Below, one piece after another: positions 6,950-13,156 of a stretch of DNA of 13,156 bases. Position 1 is the first letter of the stretch. Each line of letters opens with the position of its first letter. The notes beneath the pieces were generated by a model. That model was not told where the DNA came from and did no database searches. It saw nothing but the letters and a program-made list of their open reading frames with translations. Both the position numbers and the translations under genes were made by a program. The DNA is from Muribaculaceae bacterium (GTDB taxonomy: Bacteria; Bacteroidota; Bacteroidia; Bacteroidales; Muribaculaceae): the NCBI GenBank assembly GCA_029057255.1, contig JAICZO010000450.1, forward strand, positions 1 through 13,156, given 5' to 3'.

Positions 6950-9730
6950 TTAGAAGCGAATACCCACGTTGAGATACATACGGAAGCCCTGTGCGTAGTT
7001 GAAGCGCGTCGGGAAGAGGCTGTTGTCGTAGGGGTTTGTTCCGGTTGTGCGGAGTCGTCCCTGCTGGTATGCGTATGTCACAACGTTGCGGTTGTTGGTG
7101 ATGTTGTTGAGGTTGAGGTTGATGTTGAGGCTGAGCTTGCGGTTGATGTATATCACCTTGCCGATGGAAGCGTTGAGAGTGAATGCGTTGCGGATTTTCT
7201 CCTGGCCGGAGAGTTCTTTCACCTTGGCCTCGAGTTCCTCGTAGCTTCCGCCGAATTCTTCCCAGAGGTTGGGGAGGGCCTCATGGTAGCGGGGCGAGAG
7301 GTTGACGTATGCGTCGCCCTGCCATGTGCAGTTCACGTTGAAGTACCAGTTCTTGGGCGCAGCGTAGTCGATGCCGATGTTTGCACAGTACTGGGGAGTG
7401 GAGCCGAGATAGTAGTTGTTGAGGTATACTGTCTGAGTGGTGTCGGGGTACATGCCGTTCTCGAAGGAGCGAGTGCCCTGGGGGTTGCTCTTGTACTGGA
7501 AGCGTGAGTACATACCGGCGAAAGTGGCTGTAATCGAGGGAGTGATTTTGTATGCCATACCCAGCTCGACGCCTTTGTATACGCGCTTGACGCCGGTGAG
7601 GATGTAGTTGGCATATGTCTGGTACTCGTCGTCGTAGAAGCCGTTGCGCTCGATGGCGTTGTCGACATCGGTGTAGAAGGCTGTCACGGCACCGCGGAAG
7701 CGGCGGTAGTTCCAGATGTAGCTGAGGTCGGCCGAGAAGTCACGTTCGTTCTCGACGCCGTTCACGATAGTGTTCTTGATACGGGGAGCGATGAATACCT
7801 GGTCGAAGAGCGGGGCGCGTGTGCCGTACTCGATGTGTGCGGCAAACTGGTTGCGGCCGTCGAGCTTGTAGACAGCGCCGGCCTTGGCCGATACGTTGTC
7901 GAAGCGGAGCATGTCGCTCTTGCCCTTGGAGTCGTTGGGAGCGCGGCCGTTGCGCATCTTGCCGTCGCGCTGGTACTGTGTGTAGCTCATCTGCAGGCCG
8001 TAGTTTACGTCCCACTTGGCGGTGTTGACAGTGTTCTGGAGCCATGCTTCTGCGCGGAGAGCGTCGATGTCGTAGTCGTAGCCGAAGCGGTCGCCCTTGC
8101 CTACGCGGCGGTTGGGGTTGTCGATGTCGTTCTGGAGGTTGCCGGGCATGATGCCTACTTCGCGGTAGCTGAAGGGGTCGATGTCAAGCCAGAACTCGCC
8201 GCCCATGAGGTCGCGGACGGTCTTGTAGTTGTGGCTGCGGGTGTAGTTGAACGATACGCCTGCCTGCAGCGCCATGTAGCTGTTGAGGCGGGTGTTGATA
8301 TATGAGCTGAACATGCCCACGAGCTGGTGGTTGGTGCGGTTCTCCATGATGTATGACGAGCCTTTCTTGTCGGCTTCGGGGAGATGCTCGTTCTCGGCGT
8401 TGTTGAGGTAGTTGACCTGGTAGAGTTCGTCCCACTTGATCTGGCGGAATGCCTCGTCATGCTCCCACAGAGATGTGTAGAGCTCTGCTGCGGCCTCGTC
8501 GTCGCGGCTGCGGAAGTAGCTGGGGAGGTACTTGTAGTACGAGGGGTTGGGGTCGGTGGCGTTGAAGTAGTTGAGCGCGGTGCGGTTGTAGTATACCGAG
8601 CGGAATGCCGCCGAAGTGTTGAGGGTTGTGTTTCCCTTCTTGAATATCCAGTTGAGGATAGCGGTGGGGTCGAAGGTCTCTGTTATGCGCGACGAACGTT
8701 TCTCGCCGTTCTGATAACCCCAGTCAGGGTTGTAGAGGTTGGTGCCGGCGAGGTCATATGCCTCCTGCACTGTCGGACGGCCTGTGGCGCGCTGTGTCGG
8801 GCCGCCGAAGGCGGTGAGTGTCAGCGAGTGCTCGGCGTTGAATTTCTTCTCGATCGAGAGGAAGAGGCCTGCCGAGTTGTAGAATGTACCCTTCATGACG
8901 CCTTCCTTGGCATAGCGGCCGATGGCGCTGACGGTGAATGCCCAGCCCTGACGGTTGAGGCCTGTCGAGTAGGTGGCCATCGCGCGCATCATGTAGTTGG
9001 AGTTGGTGAAGGCTACAGAGCCGTTGAAGCCGGGGGCGTAGAGGTCGGTGGTGGTGTTGTAGTTGACCGAGCCGCCGATGTCGCCGAAGCCGTAGTTTGC
9101 CGCGTCCATGCCGACCGAAGTGGTCTTGTTGCGGAATGCGCGGCTTGTCATGCCCAGGAGGGTAGAGTAGCTGAACGAGCCGCGGACGAGGTCGTTCATG
9201 CGCAGACCGTTGATGTACACGCTCTGGTACTGGTTGTCAAGGCCGCGGTAGCGGAAGTACATCGGGCCGAAGTTGTACGATGCCGTGTTGTAGTAGATGT
9301 TGTCGTTGGCACCGGTGAGGGCTGCCACGCTCTGTGCCGAGCCTTCGTCGTCGTTGAGAGCAGCCTCGTCGAAGACAAGGTCGCCGAGCTCGCCGTAGAA
9401 GTCGTCGTTCTCGGTAGTGCTTGCCGGCATCAGGCGTACCTCGCCTACATTGAAAGTACCGTGGCCGATGGCGACGTCGCGTGTTGCACTGTCATAGCCG
9501 GCGCAGTCCACGATAAGGAAGCTTTGGATGTCATCAGGAGTAGTGAGCCTGAAGTGTCCGTTGAAGTCAGTGACGGCTCGAGAGTTCTGGCCGTTCAGCA
9601 ATACGGTCGCACCGCTCACGGGGCTGCCTGAATTGCCGTTTACCACCACTCCGGTGAGAGTGGCGGCAGAAGCTGTAAGGGTCGGCAATAGAGCCGCCGC
9701 TAACAGCATAAAGAACAGTCTGAGTTTCAT
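6950..9730 (-). CDS. TonB-dependent outer-membrane receptor, CarboxypepD_reg-like N-terminus
   Basis: Outer-membrane active transporter of 926 residues. It has a signal peptide (MKLRLFF plus a hydrophobic core, cleavage near Ala22). A carboxypeptidase-D-regulatory-like beta domain at about 24-102 (LTGVVVNG, then SGATVLLNG, TDFNGHFRL) is typical of SusC-class receptors. The plug at about 115-228 carries YRGLDNQYQSVYINGLRMND and FGDIGGSVNYNTTT. The barrel runs to the C-terminus and ends in NVGIRF, a good BAM-recognition signal with terminal Phe. There is no STN domain, so no sign of anti-sigma signalling. No Gln follows the predicted cleavage site. It heads an operon with two DUF5689 lipoproteins (14- and 25-base gaps) in place of a SusD gene. 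The transported substrate cannot be read from the sequence; no siderophore, haem or cobalamin motif stands out. Confidence 0.93.
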   Translation of the reverse strand: MKLRLFFMLLAAALLPTLTASAATLTGVVVNGNSGSPVSGATVLLNGQNSRAVTDFNGHFRLTTPDDIQSFLIVDCAGYDSATRDVAIGHGTFNVGEVRLMPASTTENDDFYGELGDLVFDEAALNDDEGSAQSVAALTGANDNIYYNTASYNFGPMYFRYRGLDNQYQSVYINGLRMNDLVRGSFSYSTLLGMTSRAFRNKTTSVGMDAANYGFGDIGGSVNYNTTTDLYAPGFNGSVAFTNSNYMMRAMATYSTGLNRQGWAFTVSAIGRYAKEGVMKGTFYNSAGLFLSIEKKFNAEHSLTLTAFGGPTQRATGRPTVQEAYDLAGTNLYNPDWGYQNGEKRSSRITETFDPTAILNWIFKKGNTTLNTSAAFRSVYYNRTALNYFNATDPNPSYYKYLPSYFRSRDDEAAAELYTSLWEHDEAFRQIKWDELYQVNYLNNAENEHLPEADKKGSSYIMENRTNHQLVGMFSSYINTRLNSYMALQAGVSFNYTRSHNYKTVRDLMGGEFWLDIDPFSYREVGIMPGNLQNDIDNPNRRVGKGDRFGYDYDIDALRAEAWLQNTVNTAKWDVNYGLQMSYTQYQRDGKMRNGRAPNDSKGKSDMLRFDNVSAKAGAVYKLDGRNQFAAHIEYGTRAPLFDQVFIAPRIKNTIVNGVENERDFSADLSYIWNYRRFRGAVTAFYTDVDNAIERNGFYDDEYQTYANYILTGVKRVYKGVELGMAYKITPSITATFAGMYSRFQYKSNPQGTRSFENGMYPDTTQTVYLNNYYLGSTPQYCANIGIDYAAPKNWYFNVNCTWQGDAYVNLSPRYHEALPNLWEEFGGSYEELEAKVKELSGQEKIRNAFTLNASIGKVIYINRKLSLNINLNLNNITNNRNVVTYAYQQGRLRTTGTNPYDNSLFPTRFNYAQGFRMYLNVGIRF

Positions 9731-9782
9731 ATCTATTGATTATGTGTTGTGATGTTTCAGGGCGAAAAGGGTGAAATTGCGT

Positions 9783-9814
9783 CAAAATTAGCAAAAAATA
9801 TTCAAAATATGCAA
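9783..9814 (-). promoter_or_regulatory. Promoter of the TonB/DUF5689 operon
   Basis: On the minus strand, TAATTTTG (9790-9783) fits the -7 box TAnnTTTG, with TTG at 9814-9812 as the -33 element at 21-base spacing. Transcription would start near 9776, leaving a leader of about 45 bases. Two CATATT direct repeats lie at and upstream of the -33 element on the same strand (about 9823-9818 and 9811-9806). They could be a regulator site, but this is only a guess. Confidence 0.6.
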
Positions 9815-9864
9815 GCGAATATGTCTTAAAATATAATAAGGTGTGCTTTTTAACATTTGCGCTC

Positions 9865-9878
9865 CCGCCTTGCGGCGG
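9865..9878 (-). terminator. Possible terminator after the NUDIX gene
   Basis: On the minus strand CCGCC-GCAA-GGCGG forms a 5-bp GC stem with a GNRA-type loop, 7 bases past the NUDIX stop. No clean T-run follows directly (a TTAAAAAG tract comes later), so termination efficiency is doubtful. Confidence 0.4.
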
Positions 9879-9885
9879 CAAAATC

Positions 9886-10413
9886 CTACTGTATGAGGCG
9901 ACTATGCGCCGAGGCGAGCTTGCAGCGGACGTACTCCGACTCGAAGTTGGGCGTGAAAATGCCTTTGCCGAGCTTGCTTTCTATCTCGGCGATGCTCCAG
10001 AAGCGGCCGCCGTCGAGCTCGTCTGAGGGTCTGGGGGCGGCGGGGCTGATGGTGATGAAAACGTGCACCAGTTCTCTCTCGCGCTGAGACTCAAACACAT
10101 ATCGGTCGAGCAGCGTCGGGGCGAACTCCTCCAGCCCCAGCTCTTCGCGGGCTTCACGCCGCAGGGCGTCGGCGAGCTCCTCGCCGTAGTCGATGTGTCC
10201 GCCCACGGCAGTATCCCACTTGCCGGGCTGTATGTCCTTCCATTCGGGGCGCTTCTGCAGATACAGGTTACCGTCGTGGTCGAATACATGCAGATGTACC
10301 ACCGGGTGCAGCAGCATCGAGCCGCCGTGGCACTCGCCCCGTGTGGCCTTGCCTGTCACCGAGCCATCGGGGTCTACAATCGGGAACAGCTCCCGGGCAT
10401 TGTCAGTCATCAT
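9886..10413 (-). CDS. NUDIX hydrolase, IDI/YfcD-like subgroup
   Basis: Hydrolase of a nucleoside-diphosphate-X or related pyrophosphate substrate; the substrate is not predictable here. A perfect NUDIX box runs from Gly72 (GHIDYGE, ADALRREAREELGL), with E78, R86, E87, E90 and E91 in the metal-binding pattern. The N-terminal stretch (LFPIVDPDGSVTGKATR, then LLHPVVHLHVF and LYLQKRPEWKDIQPGKWD) resembles the isopentenyl-diphosphate-isomerase-like/YfcD group commonly found in Bacteroidales. The length of 175 residues is normal. There are two consecutive ATG codons at 10413 and 10410; either could be the start. It lies 27 bases downstream of lrgB, so it is probably the third gene of that operon, though a functional link to LrgAB is not established. 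A cytoplasmic protein is expected, since no signal peptide is visible. Confidence 0.9.
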   Translation of the reverse strand: MMTDNARELFPIVDPDGSVTGKATRGECHGGSMLLHPVVHLHVFDHDGNLYLQKRPEWKDIQPGKWDTAVGGHIDYGEELADALRREAREELGLEEFAPTLLDRYVFESQRERELVHVFITISPAAPRPSDELDGGRFWSIAEIESKLGKGIFTPNFESEYVRCKLASAHSRLIQ

Positions 10414-10440
10414 ATCTTATACCTTACTGTTTGATTCTTT

Positions 10441-11139
10441 TCAAAAGACATACCCCATCAGCCTGAGTATGAACGGAGCCAGCAGCGTCGTGAGCAGGCC
10501 GTTGAGGGTCAGGCCGAGCGACGAGAAGGCGCCGTAGCGGTCGCTGCGTTCCATTGCCGCCGAGGTGCCGACGGCATGCGCGGCGGTGCCGATAGAGAGG
10601 CCTGTCGCCATAGGGCTCTTGACTCTCCCGAGTTTCATGATTTTAAAGCCTGTCATGCCGCCGAAAATGCCAGTCGACACCACGATGGCGGCGGTAAGGG
10701 GCGGGATGCCACCCACCGACTGCGCTATCTCCATCGCTATAGGCGTGGTGACAGCCTTCGGTGCCAGCGACATGACGACTTCGCGCGATGCGCCGAACAG
10801 TTCTGCAAAAATGACTACCGAAACTACTCCGGCCACACATCCTGCCATTTCGGCTATGATGAGCGGCAGCATCTGCTTCTTGATGGTCTCCAGCTGTTTG
10901 TACAGAGGGACGCCGAGGGCCACCACGGCCGGCTTCAGCCACATGTCGATATATCCGCCGGCCTCCTGGTACGTGCCGAAATCTATGCCGAGGCCAAGCA
11001 GCAGGCATATCATCACTGCGATAGAGATGAGGATGGGGTTGAGCAGACGCAGGCCTGTGCGGCGCTGCACATACTGCGCTCCGACATAGCTGACGAAGGT
11101 CATCGCTATGAGGAAGAACTTATTGGTGAAGAACTCCAT
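10441..11139 (-). CDS. lrgB: LrgB/CidB family membrane protein
   Basis: Integral membrane protein of 232 residues, the partner of LrgA. Family landmarks are RLLNPILISI (31-40), WLKPAVVALGVPLYKQ (67-82), the signature LAPKAVTTPIAM (125-136), a Gly-rich GIFGGMTGF (157-165) and GTAAHAVGTSAA (184-195). About six to seven hydrophobic segments are visible. The family was named for control of murein hydrolase activity and autolysis in Staphylococcus. In Bacillus and Streptococcus, LrgAB-type pairs have been linked to pyruvate uptake, so both roles are possible. The start is at 11139, four bases after the lrgA stop, which implies translational coupling. The full family length is present and no lesion is seen. 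Confidence 0.93.
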   Translation of the reverse strand: MEFFTNKFFLIAMTFVSYVGAQYVQRRTGLRLLNPILISIAVMICLLLGLGIDFGTYQEAGGYIDMWLKPAVVALGVPLYKQLETIKKQMLPLIIAEMAGCVAGVVSVVIFAELFGASREVVMSLAPKAVTTPIAMEIAQSVGGIPPLTAAIVVSTGIFGGMTGFKIMKLGRVKSPMATGLSIGTAAHAVGTSAAMERSDRYGAFSSLGLTLNGLLTTLLAPFILRLMGYVF

Positions 11140-11143
11140 TGCT

Positions 11144-11521
11144 TCAGAAGGTTTTTGCAGCGCGGCGGCGCTTGATGTTCAACAGACGGCTGTGGCGTGC
11201 CCATTGGTGAGCGCGGCCCGTGACCAGAATAATGACTATCGTGCTCAGAACCGATGCCCCGACGATAGGCCACCATTCCTGCCGGAGTATGCCGAGACAG
11301 TTCATGATGCCTATTCCCGCGGGCACGAAGAAGAAGCCGAGATTATGAACCAGAAAATCTGCCACCCTCTCTACCTGGTGCAGCTTGACGATGCCGGCTT
11401 TGAGCGACGCCGCAAGAGCGACCATACCTATTACGCTCGACGGCAGCGGGCATCCGGTGAGCCATACAATCAGCTCACCAAGAGCAAGAAAGGCGAATAA
11501 TACGCCACATTGTACAAACAT
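11144..11521 (-). CDS. lrgA: LrgA/CidA family membrane protein
   Basis: Small holin-like membrane protein of 125 residues with four predicted hydrophobic segments (about 3-22, 28-44, 60-78 and 84-103) and a basic tail (KRRRAAK). The motif LPSSVIGM (26-33) corresponds to the family's P-G/S-S-x-x-G-M segment, and FFFVPAGIGIM (63-73) is characteristic. It is the first gene of lrgA-lrgB-NUDIX and sits 29 bases from a good -7 box. It is thought to act with LrgB in the cytoplasmic membrane, as a modulator of lysis or as a pyruvate transport subunit. Which applies in Bacteroidota is unknown. The ATG at 11521 is the only start consistent with the promoter position. Confidence 0.92.
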   Translation of the reverse strand: MFVQCGVLFAFLALGELIVWLTGCPLPSSVIGMVALAASLKAGIVKLHQVERVADFLVHNLGFFFVPAGIGIMNCLGILRQEWWPIVGASVLSTIVIILVTGRAHQWARHSRLLNIKRRRAAKTF

Positions 11522-11550
11522 AAAATCTTTCTACCTGTTTATAACGGCCG

Positions 11551-11585
11551 CAAAGATACGCCTTTTCCTTTTAAAACGGTCACAA
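11551..11585 (-). promoter_or_regulatory. Promoter of lrgA-lrgB-NUDIX operon
   Basis: TATCTTTG on the minus strand (11558-11551) is an excellent -7 box. The nearest TTG is at 11585-11583, a spacing of 24 bases, longer than ideal, so the -33 element is weak or the promoter needs an activator. The predicted leader is about 20-25 bases. Confidence 0.5.
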
Positions 11586-11759
11586 AAACTGAAAAATCAG
11601 GCAGAGAGGCCGGTCCCTTTGCGGGTTTTAACACTTGCGCCAGCGCTACATAAAATAGCTTAAGGCTGAAACTCTGCCCACTGTAGCAGCGTTACGCTAA
11701 TGGTCGCCGGGAGTCGGCAGGCCTAATTAATTTTTATTAATAAAGAAATTTTTCCTTAT

Positions 11760-11793
11760 TTGACCTACAAGCCAAAAAAAATTCATATCTTTG
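11760..11793 (+). promoter_or_regulatory. Promoter of pckA
   Basis: TATCTTTG at 11786-11793 is a consensus-type -7 box, with TTG at 11760-11762 upstream (23-base spacing). Transcription should start near 11800, giving a leader of about 85 bases. The AT-rich tract before it may act as an upstream element. Confidence 0.68.
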
Positions 11794-11885
11794 CACTCGA
11801 TAAACAAGGCGCGGGCATCAGCTTGCGCCACAGATTAAAAAGAAAGCAACAAACATTAAACACCACATATTTTTTCAAGCACACA

Positions 11886-13156
11886 ATGAGCAATATTGAA
11901 GAAATCAAGAAAGCCCGTGTAGCCGAGATCAAAGCTGACCTCGCCAAATACGGCATCGAAGGCACAACAGAAGTTGTGTACAACCCCTCTTATGAAGAGC
12001 TCTTCGAGCAGGAAACTCTCCCCACCCTCGAAGGCTACGAGCGCGGTGTCGTTACCGAGCTCGGTGCAGTCAACGTGATGACCGGCGTTTACACCGGCCG
12101 CTCGCCCAAAGACAAATTCATCGTCCTCGACGAAAAATCGAAAGACACCGTATGGTGGACTACTCCCGAATACCCCAACGACAACAAGCAGGCCAGCGAA
12201 GAGGCTTGGAAAGCTTGCAAGAACCTCGCAGTAGAGGAACTCTCCGGCAAGAAGCTCTATGTTGTCGACGGCTTCTGCGGCGCTAACAAGGACACCCGCA
12301 TGGCTGTCCGCTTCATCATGGAAGTGGCATGGCAGGCTCACTTTGTGACCAACATGTTCATCCGCCCCACTGCTGAAGACCTCGCCGACTTCACTCCCGA
12401 CTTCATCGTCTACAACGCTTCCAAGGCTAAGCTCACCAACTACAAGGAACTCGGCCTCAACAGCGAGACAGCTGTTGTCTTCAACATCTCGACCCGCGAG
12501 CAGGTTATCATCAACACATGGTACGGCGGCGAAATGAAGAAGGGTATGTTCTCGATGATGAACTACTACCTCCCCCTCAAGGGCATCGCTTCGATGCACT
12601 GCTCGGCCAACACCGACCTCAACGGCGAGAACACAGCTATCTTCTTCGGCCTCTCCGGCACAGGTAAGACAACCCTCTCGACCGACCCCAAGCGTCTCCT
12701 CATCGGTGACGACGAACACGGCTGGGACGACAACGGCGTCTTCAACTTCGAAGGCGGCTGCTACGCAAAGGTTATCAACCTCGACAAAGAAAGCGAGCCC
12801 GACATCTACAAGGCTATCTGCCGCAACGCTCTCCTTGAGAACGTTACCGTTAAGGAAGAAGGTGTCATCGACTTCGCTGACAAGAGCGTCACAGAAAACA
12901 CCCGCGTAAGCTACCCCATCGACCACATCGAGAAGATCGTTAAGCCCATCAGCCACGGTCCCGCTGCCAAGAACGTTATCTTCCTCAGCGCCGACGCTTT
13001 CGGTGTGCTTCCTCCCGTGTCGATCCTCGACCCCGAGCAGACAAAGTACTACTTCCTCAGCGGCTTCACCGCTAAGCTCGCCGGTACAGAACGCGGCATC
13101 ACCGAGCCCACCCCCAGCTTGAGGGCTGGGGTGGGACAGGCCTACCACGGGGGGCA
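11886..13156 (+). CDS. pckA: Phosphoenolpyruvate carboxykinase (ATP), 3'-truncated by window edge
   Basis: Interconverts oxaloacetate + ATP and PEP + CO2 + ADP. In Bacteroidales it often works in the PEP-carboxylating direction, feeding succinate fermentation. About 423 codons of the usual ~535-540 are visible, with no stop before the edge. Motifs seen: GRSPKDKF at 71-78 (substrate-binding Arg72); YGGEMKKGMFS with the metal-binding Lys near 218-219; His238 in MHCSAN; the P-loop GLSGTGKTTL at 255-264 (Lys261); the acidic metal site IGDDEHGWDD at 273-282; ENTRVSYP (Arg340); and AKLAGTERGITEPTP at 396-410. Codon use is strongly biased (CTC, AAC, GAC, ATC), as in a highly expressed gene. From residue 411 the sequence departs from the near-invariant family continuation, with SLRAGVG where TFSACFG is expected. 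This is discussed separately. Confidence 0.96.
   Translation, partial: MSNIEEIKKARVAEIKADLAKYGIEGTTEVVYNPSYEELFEQETLPTLEGYERGVVTELGAVNVMTGVYTGRSPKDKFIVLDEKSKDTVWWTTPEYPNDNKQASEEAWKACKNLAVEELSGKKLYVVDGFCGANKDTRMAVRFIMEVAWQAHFVTNMFIRPTAEDLADFTPDFIVYNASKAKLTNYKELGLNSETAVVFNISTREQVIINTWYGGEMKKGMFSMMNYYLPLKGIASMHCSANTDLNGENTAIFFGLSGTGKTTLSTDPKRLLIGDDEHGWDDNGVFNFEGGCYAKVINLDKESEPDIYKAICRNALLENVTVKEEGVIDFADKSVTENTRVSYPIDHIEKIVKPISHGPAAKNVIFLSADAFGVLPPVSILDPEQTKYYFLSGFTAKLAGTERGITEPTPSLRAGVGQAYHGG
13107..13135. repeat. Imperfect inverted repeat at the point where pckA loses homology
   Basis: CCCACCCC(C)AGC at 13107-13118 is complementary to GCTGGGGTGGG at 13125-13135, apart from one extra C, with a 6-base loop TTGAGG. 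It lies within the pckA reading frame exactly where the protein stops matching its family. A hairpin inside a conserved catalytic-domain coding segment is unexpected and is probably part of a faulty sequence end. Confidence 0.6.

Larger units (their letters stand above)
11522..11885. promoter_or_regulatory. Divergent intergenic region between lrgA and pckA
   Basis: This 364-base stretch has no supportable gene. It holds the lrgA promoter (minus, 11551-11585) and the pckA promoter (plus, 11760-11793). The roughly 170 bases between them contain small dyads: AGCG-TTA-CGCT at 11688-11698 and GCCG-GGAGT-CGGC at 11706-11718. An AT-rich tract with a TTAAT/ATTAA dyad follows at about 11725-11745. These are plausible regulator sites, but none matches a motif I can name. 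The pckA leader (about 11800-11885) has a weak GGCGC/GCGCC stem at 11808-11829 and is then A-rich with no Shine-Dalgarno sequence, as is usual in this phylum. Confidence 0.5.

Noticed and set aside
8384..9631. 415-codon open frame on the plus strand opposite the TonB receptor
   Set aside because: It lies wholly inside the receptor gene and is rich in Val, Glu and Cys with no domain; no promoter precedes it. It is an antisense shadow.
11856..13148. 430-codon open frame on the minus strand opposite pckA
   Set aside because: It mirrors pckA, whose motifs are unmistakable; the composition (Val/Asp/Glu/Leu-rich, no recognisable domain) is that of an antisense shadow caused by strongly biased, GC-rich codons.
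13107..13156. End of a mobile element inserted in pckA
   Set aside because: The stretch has an inverted repeat, but no target duplication, transposase remnant or recognisable terminal repeat can be seen in 50 bases, and the reading frame with scattered matches to PEPCK continues; a poor-quality contig end explains it better.

Overview
The window looks like a piece of a Bacteroidota (order Bacteroidales) chromosome, possibly from a gut Muribaculaceae- or Alistipes-like genome; the family-level guess is weak. The evidence is the gene families (SusC-type TonB receptor with a carboxypeptidase-like N-terminal domain, DUF5689 lipoproteins, a glutaminyl cyclase lipoprotein) and promoters with the Bacteroidota-type -33 TTG / -7 TAnnTTTG layout. 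Coding GC is high for the phylum. Both window ends cut through genes, and the last ~40 bases look unreliable.

Layout, left to right. Bases 2-382 hold the 3' part of a DUF2284 Cys-rich metal-binding protein (+). Next is a tRNA-Pro(TGG) with its own promoter (466-539), then a strong hairpin that can serve as terminator for both converging transcripts. On the minus strand, a two-gene unit runs from a glutaminyl-peptide cyclotransferase lipoprotein (1046-2059) into sufE (618-1040). Upstream of it, also on the minus strand, is a three-gene unit: a TonB-dependent receptor (6950-9730) followed by two paralogous surface-type lipoproteins (4830-6935 and 2165-4804). Each lipoprotein has an N-terminal DUF5689 domain, two tandem OB-fold-like repeats and a C-terminal beta-rich domain. 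This unit ends at a hairpin terminator that physically overlaps the promoter of the cyclotransferase.

A second minus-strand operon, lrgA-lrgB-NUDIX hydrolase (11521 down to 9886), lies further right. It is transcribed away from pckA (ATP-dependent PEP carboxykinase, 11886 to the window end). The 364-base region between them carries two back-to-back promoters.

Functional reading: the receptor plus two DUF5689 lipoproteins resembles a SusC/SusD-style outer-membrane uptake complex with no SusD and no degradative enzyme in view. The OB-fold-like repeats make a nucleic-acid-derived or other polyanionic ligand a testable idea, not a conclusion. This is the best candidate in the window for an uncharacterised system. 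The rest is mainly housekeeping: pyroglutamate formation on exported proteins, Fe-S assembly, nucleotide or prenyl-diphosphate-type NUDIX chemistry, an LrgAB membrane pair, and the PEP/oxaloacetate node.
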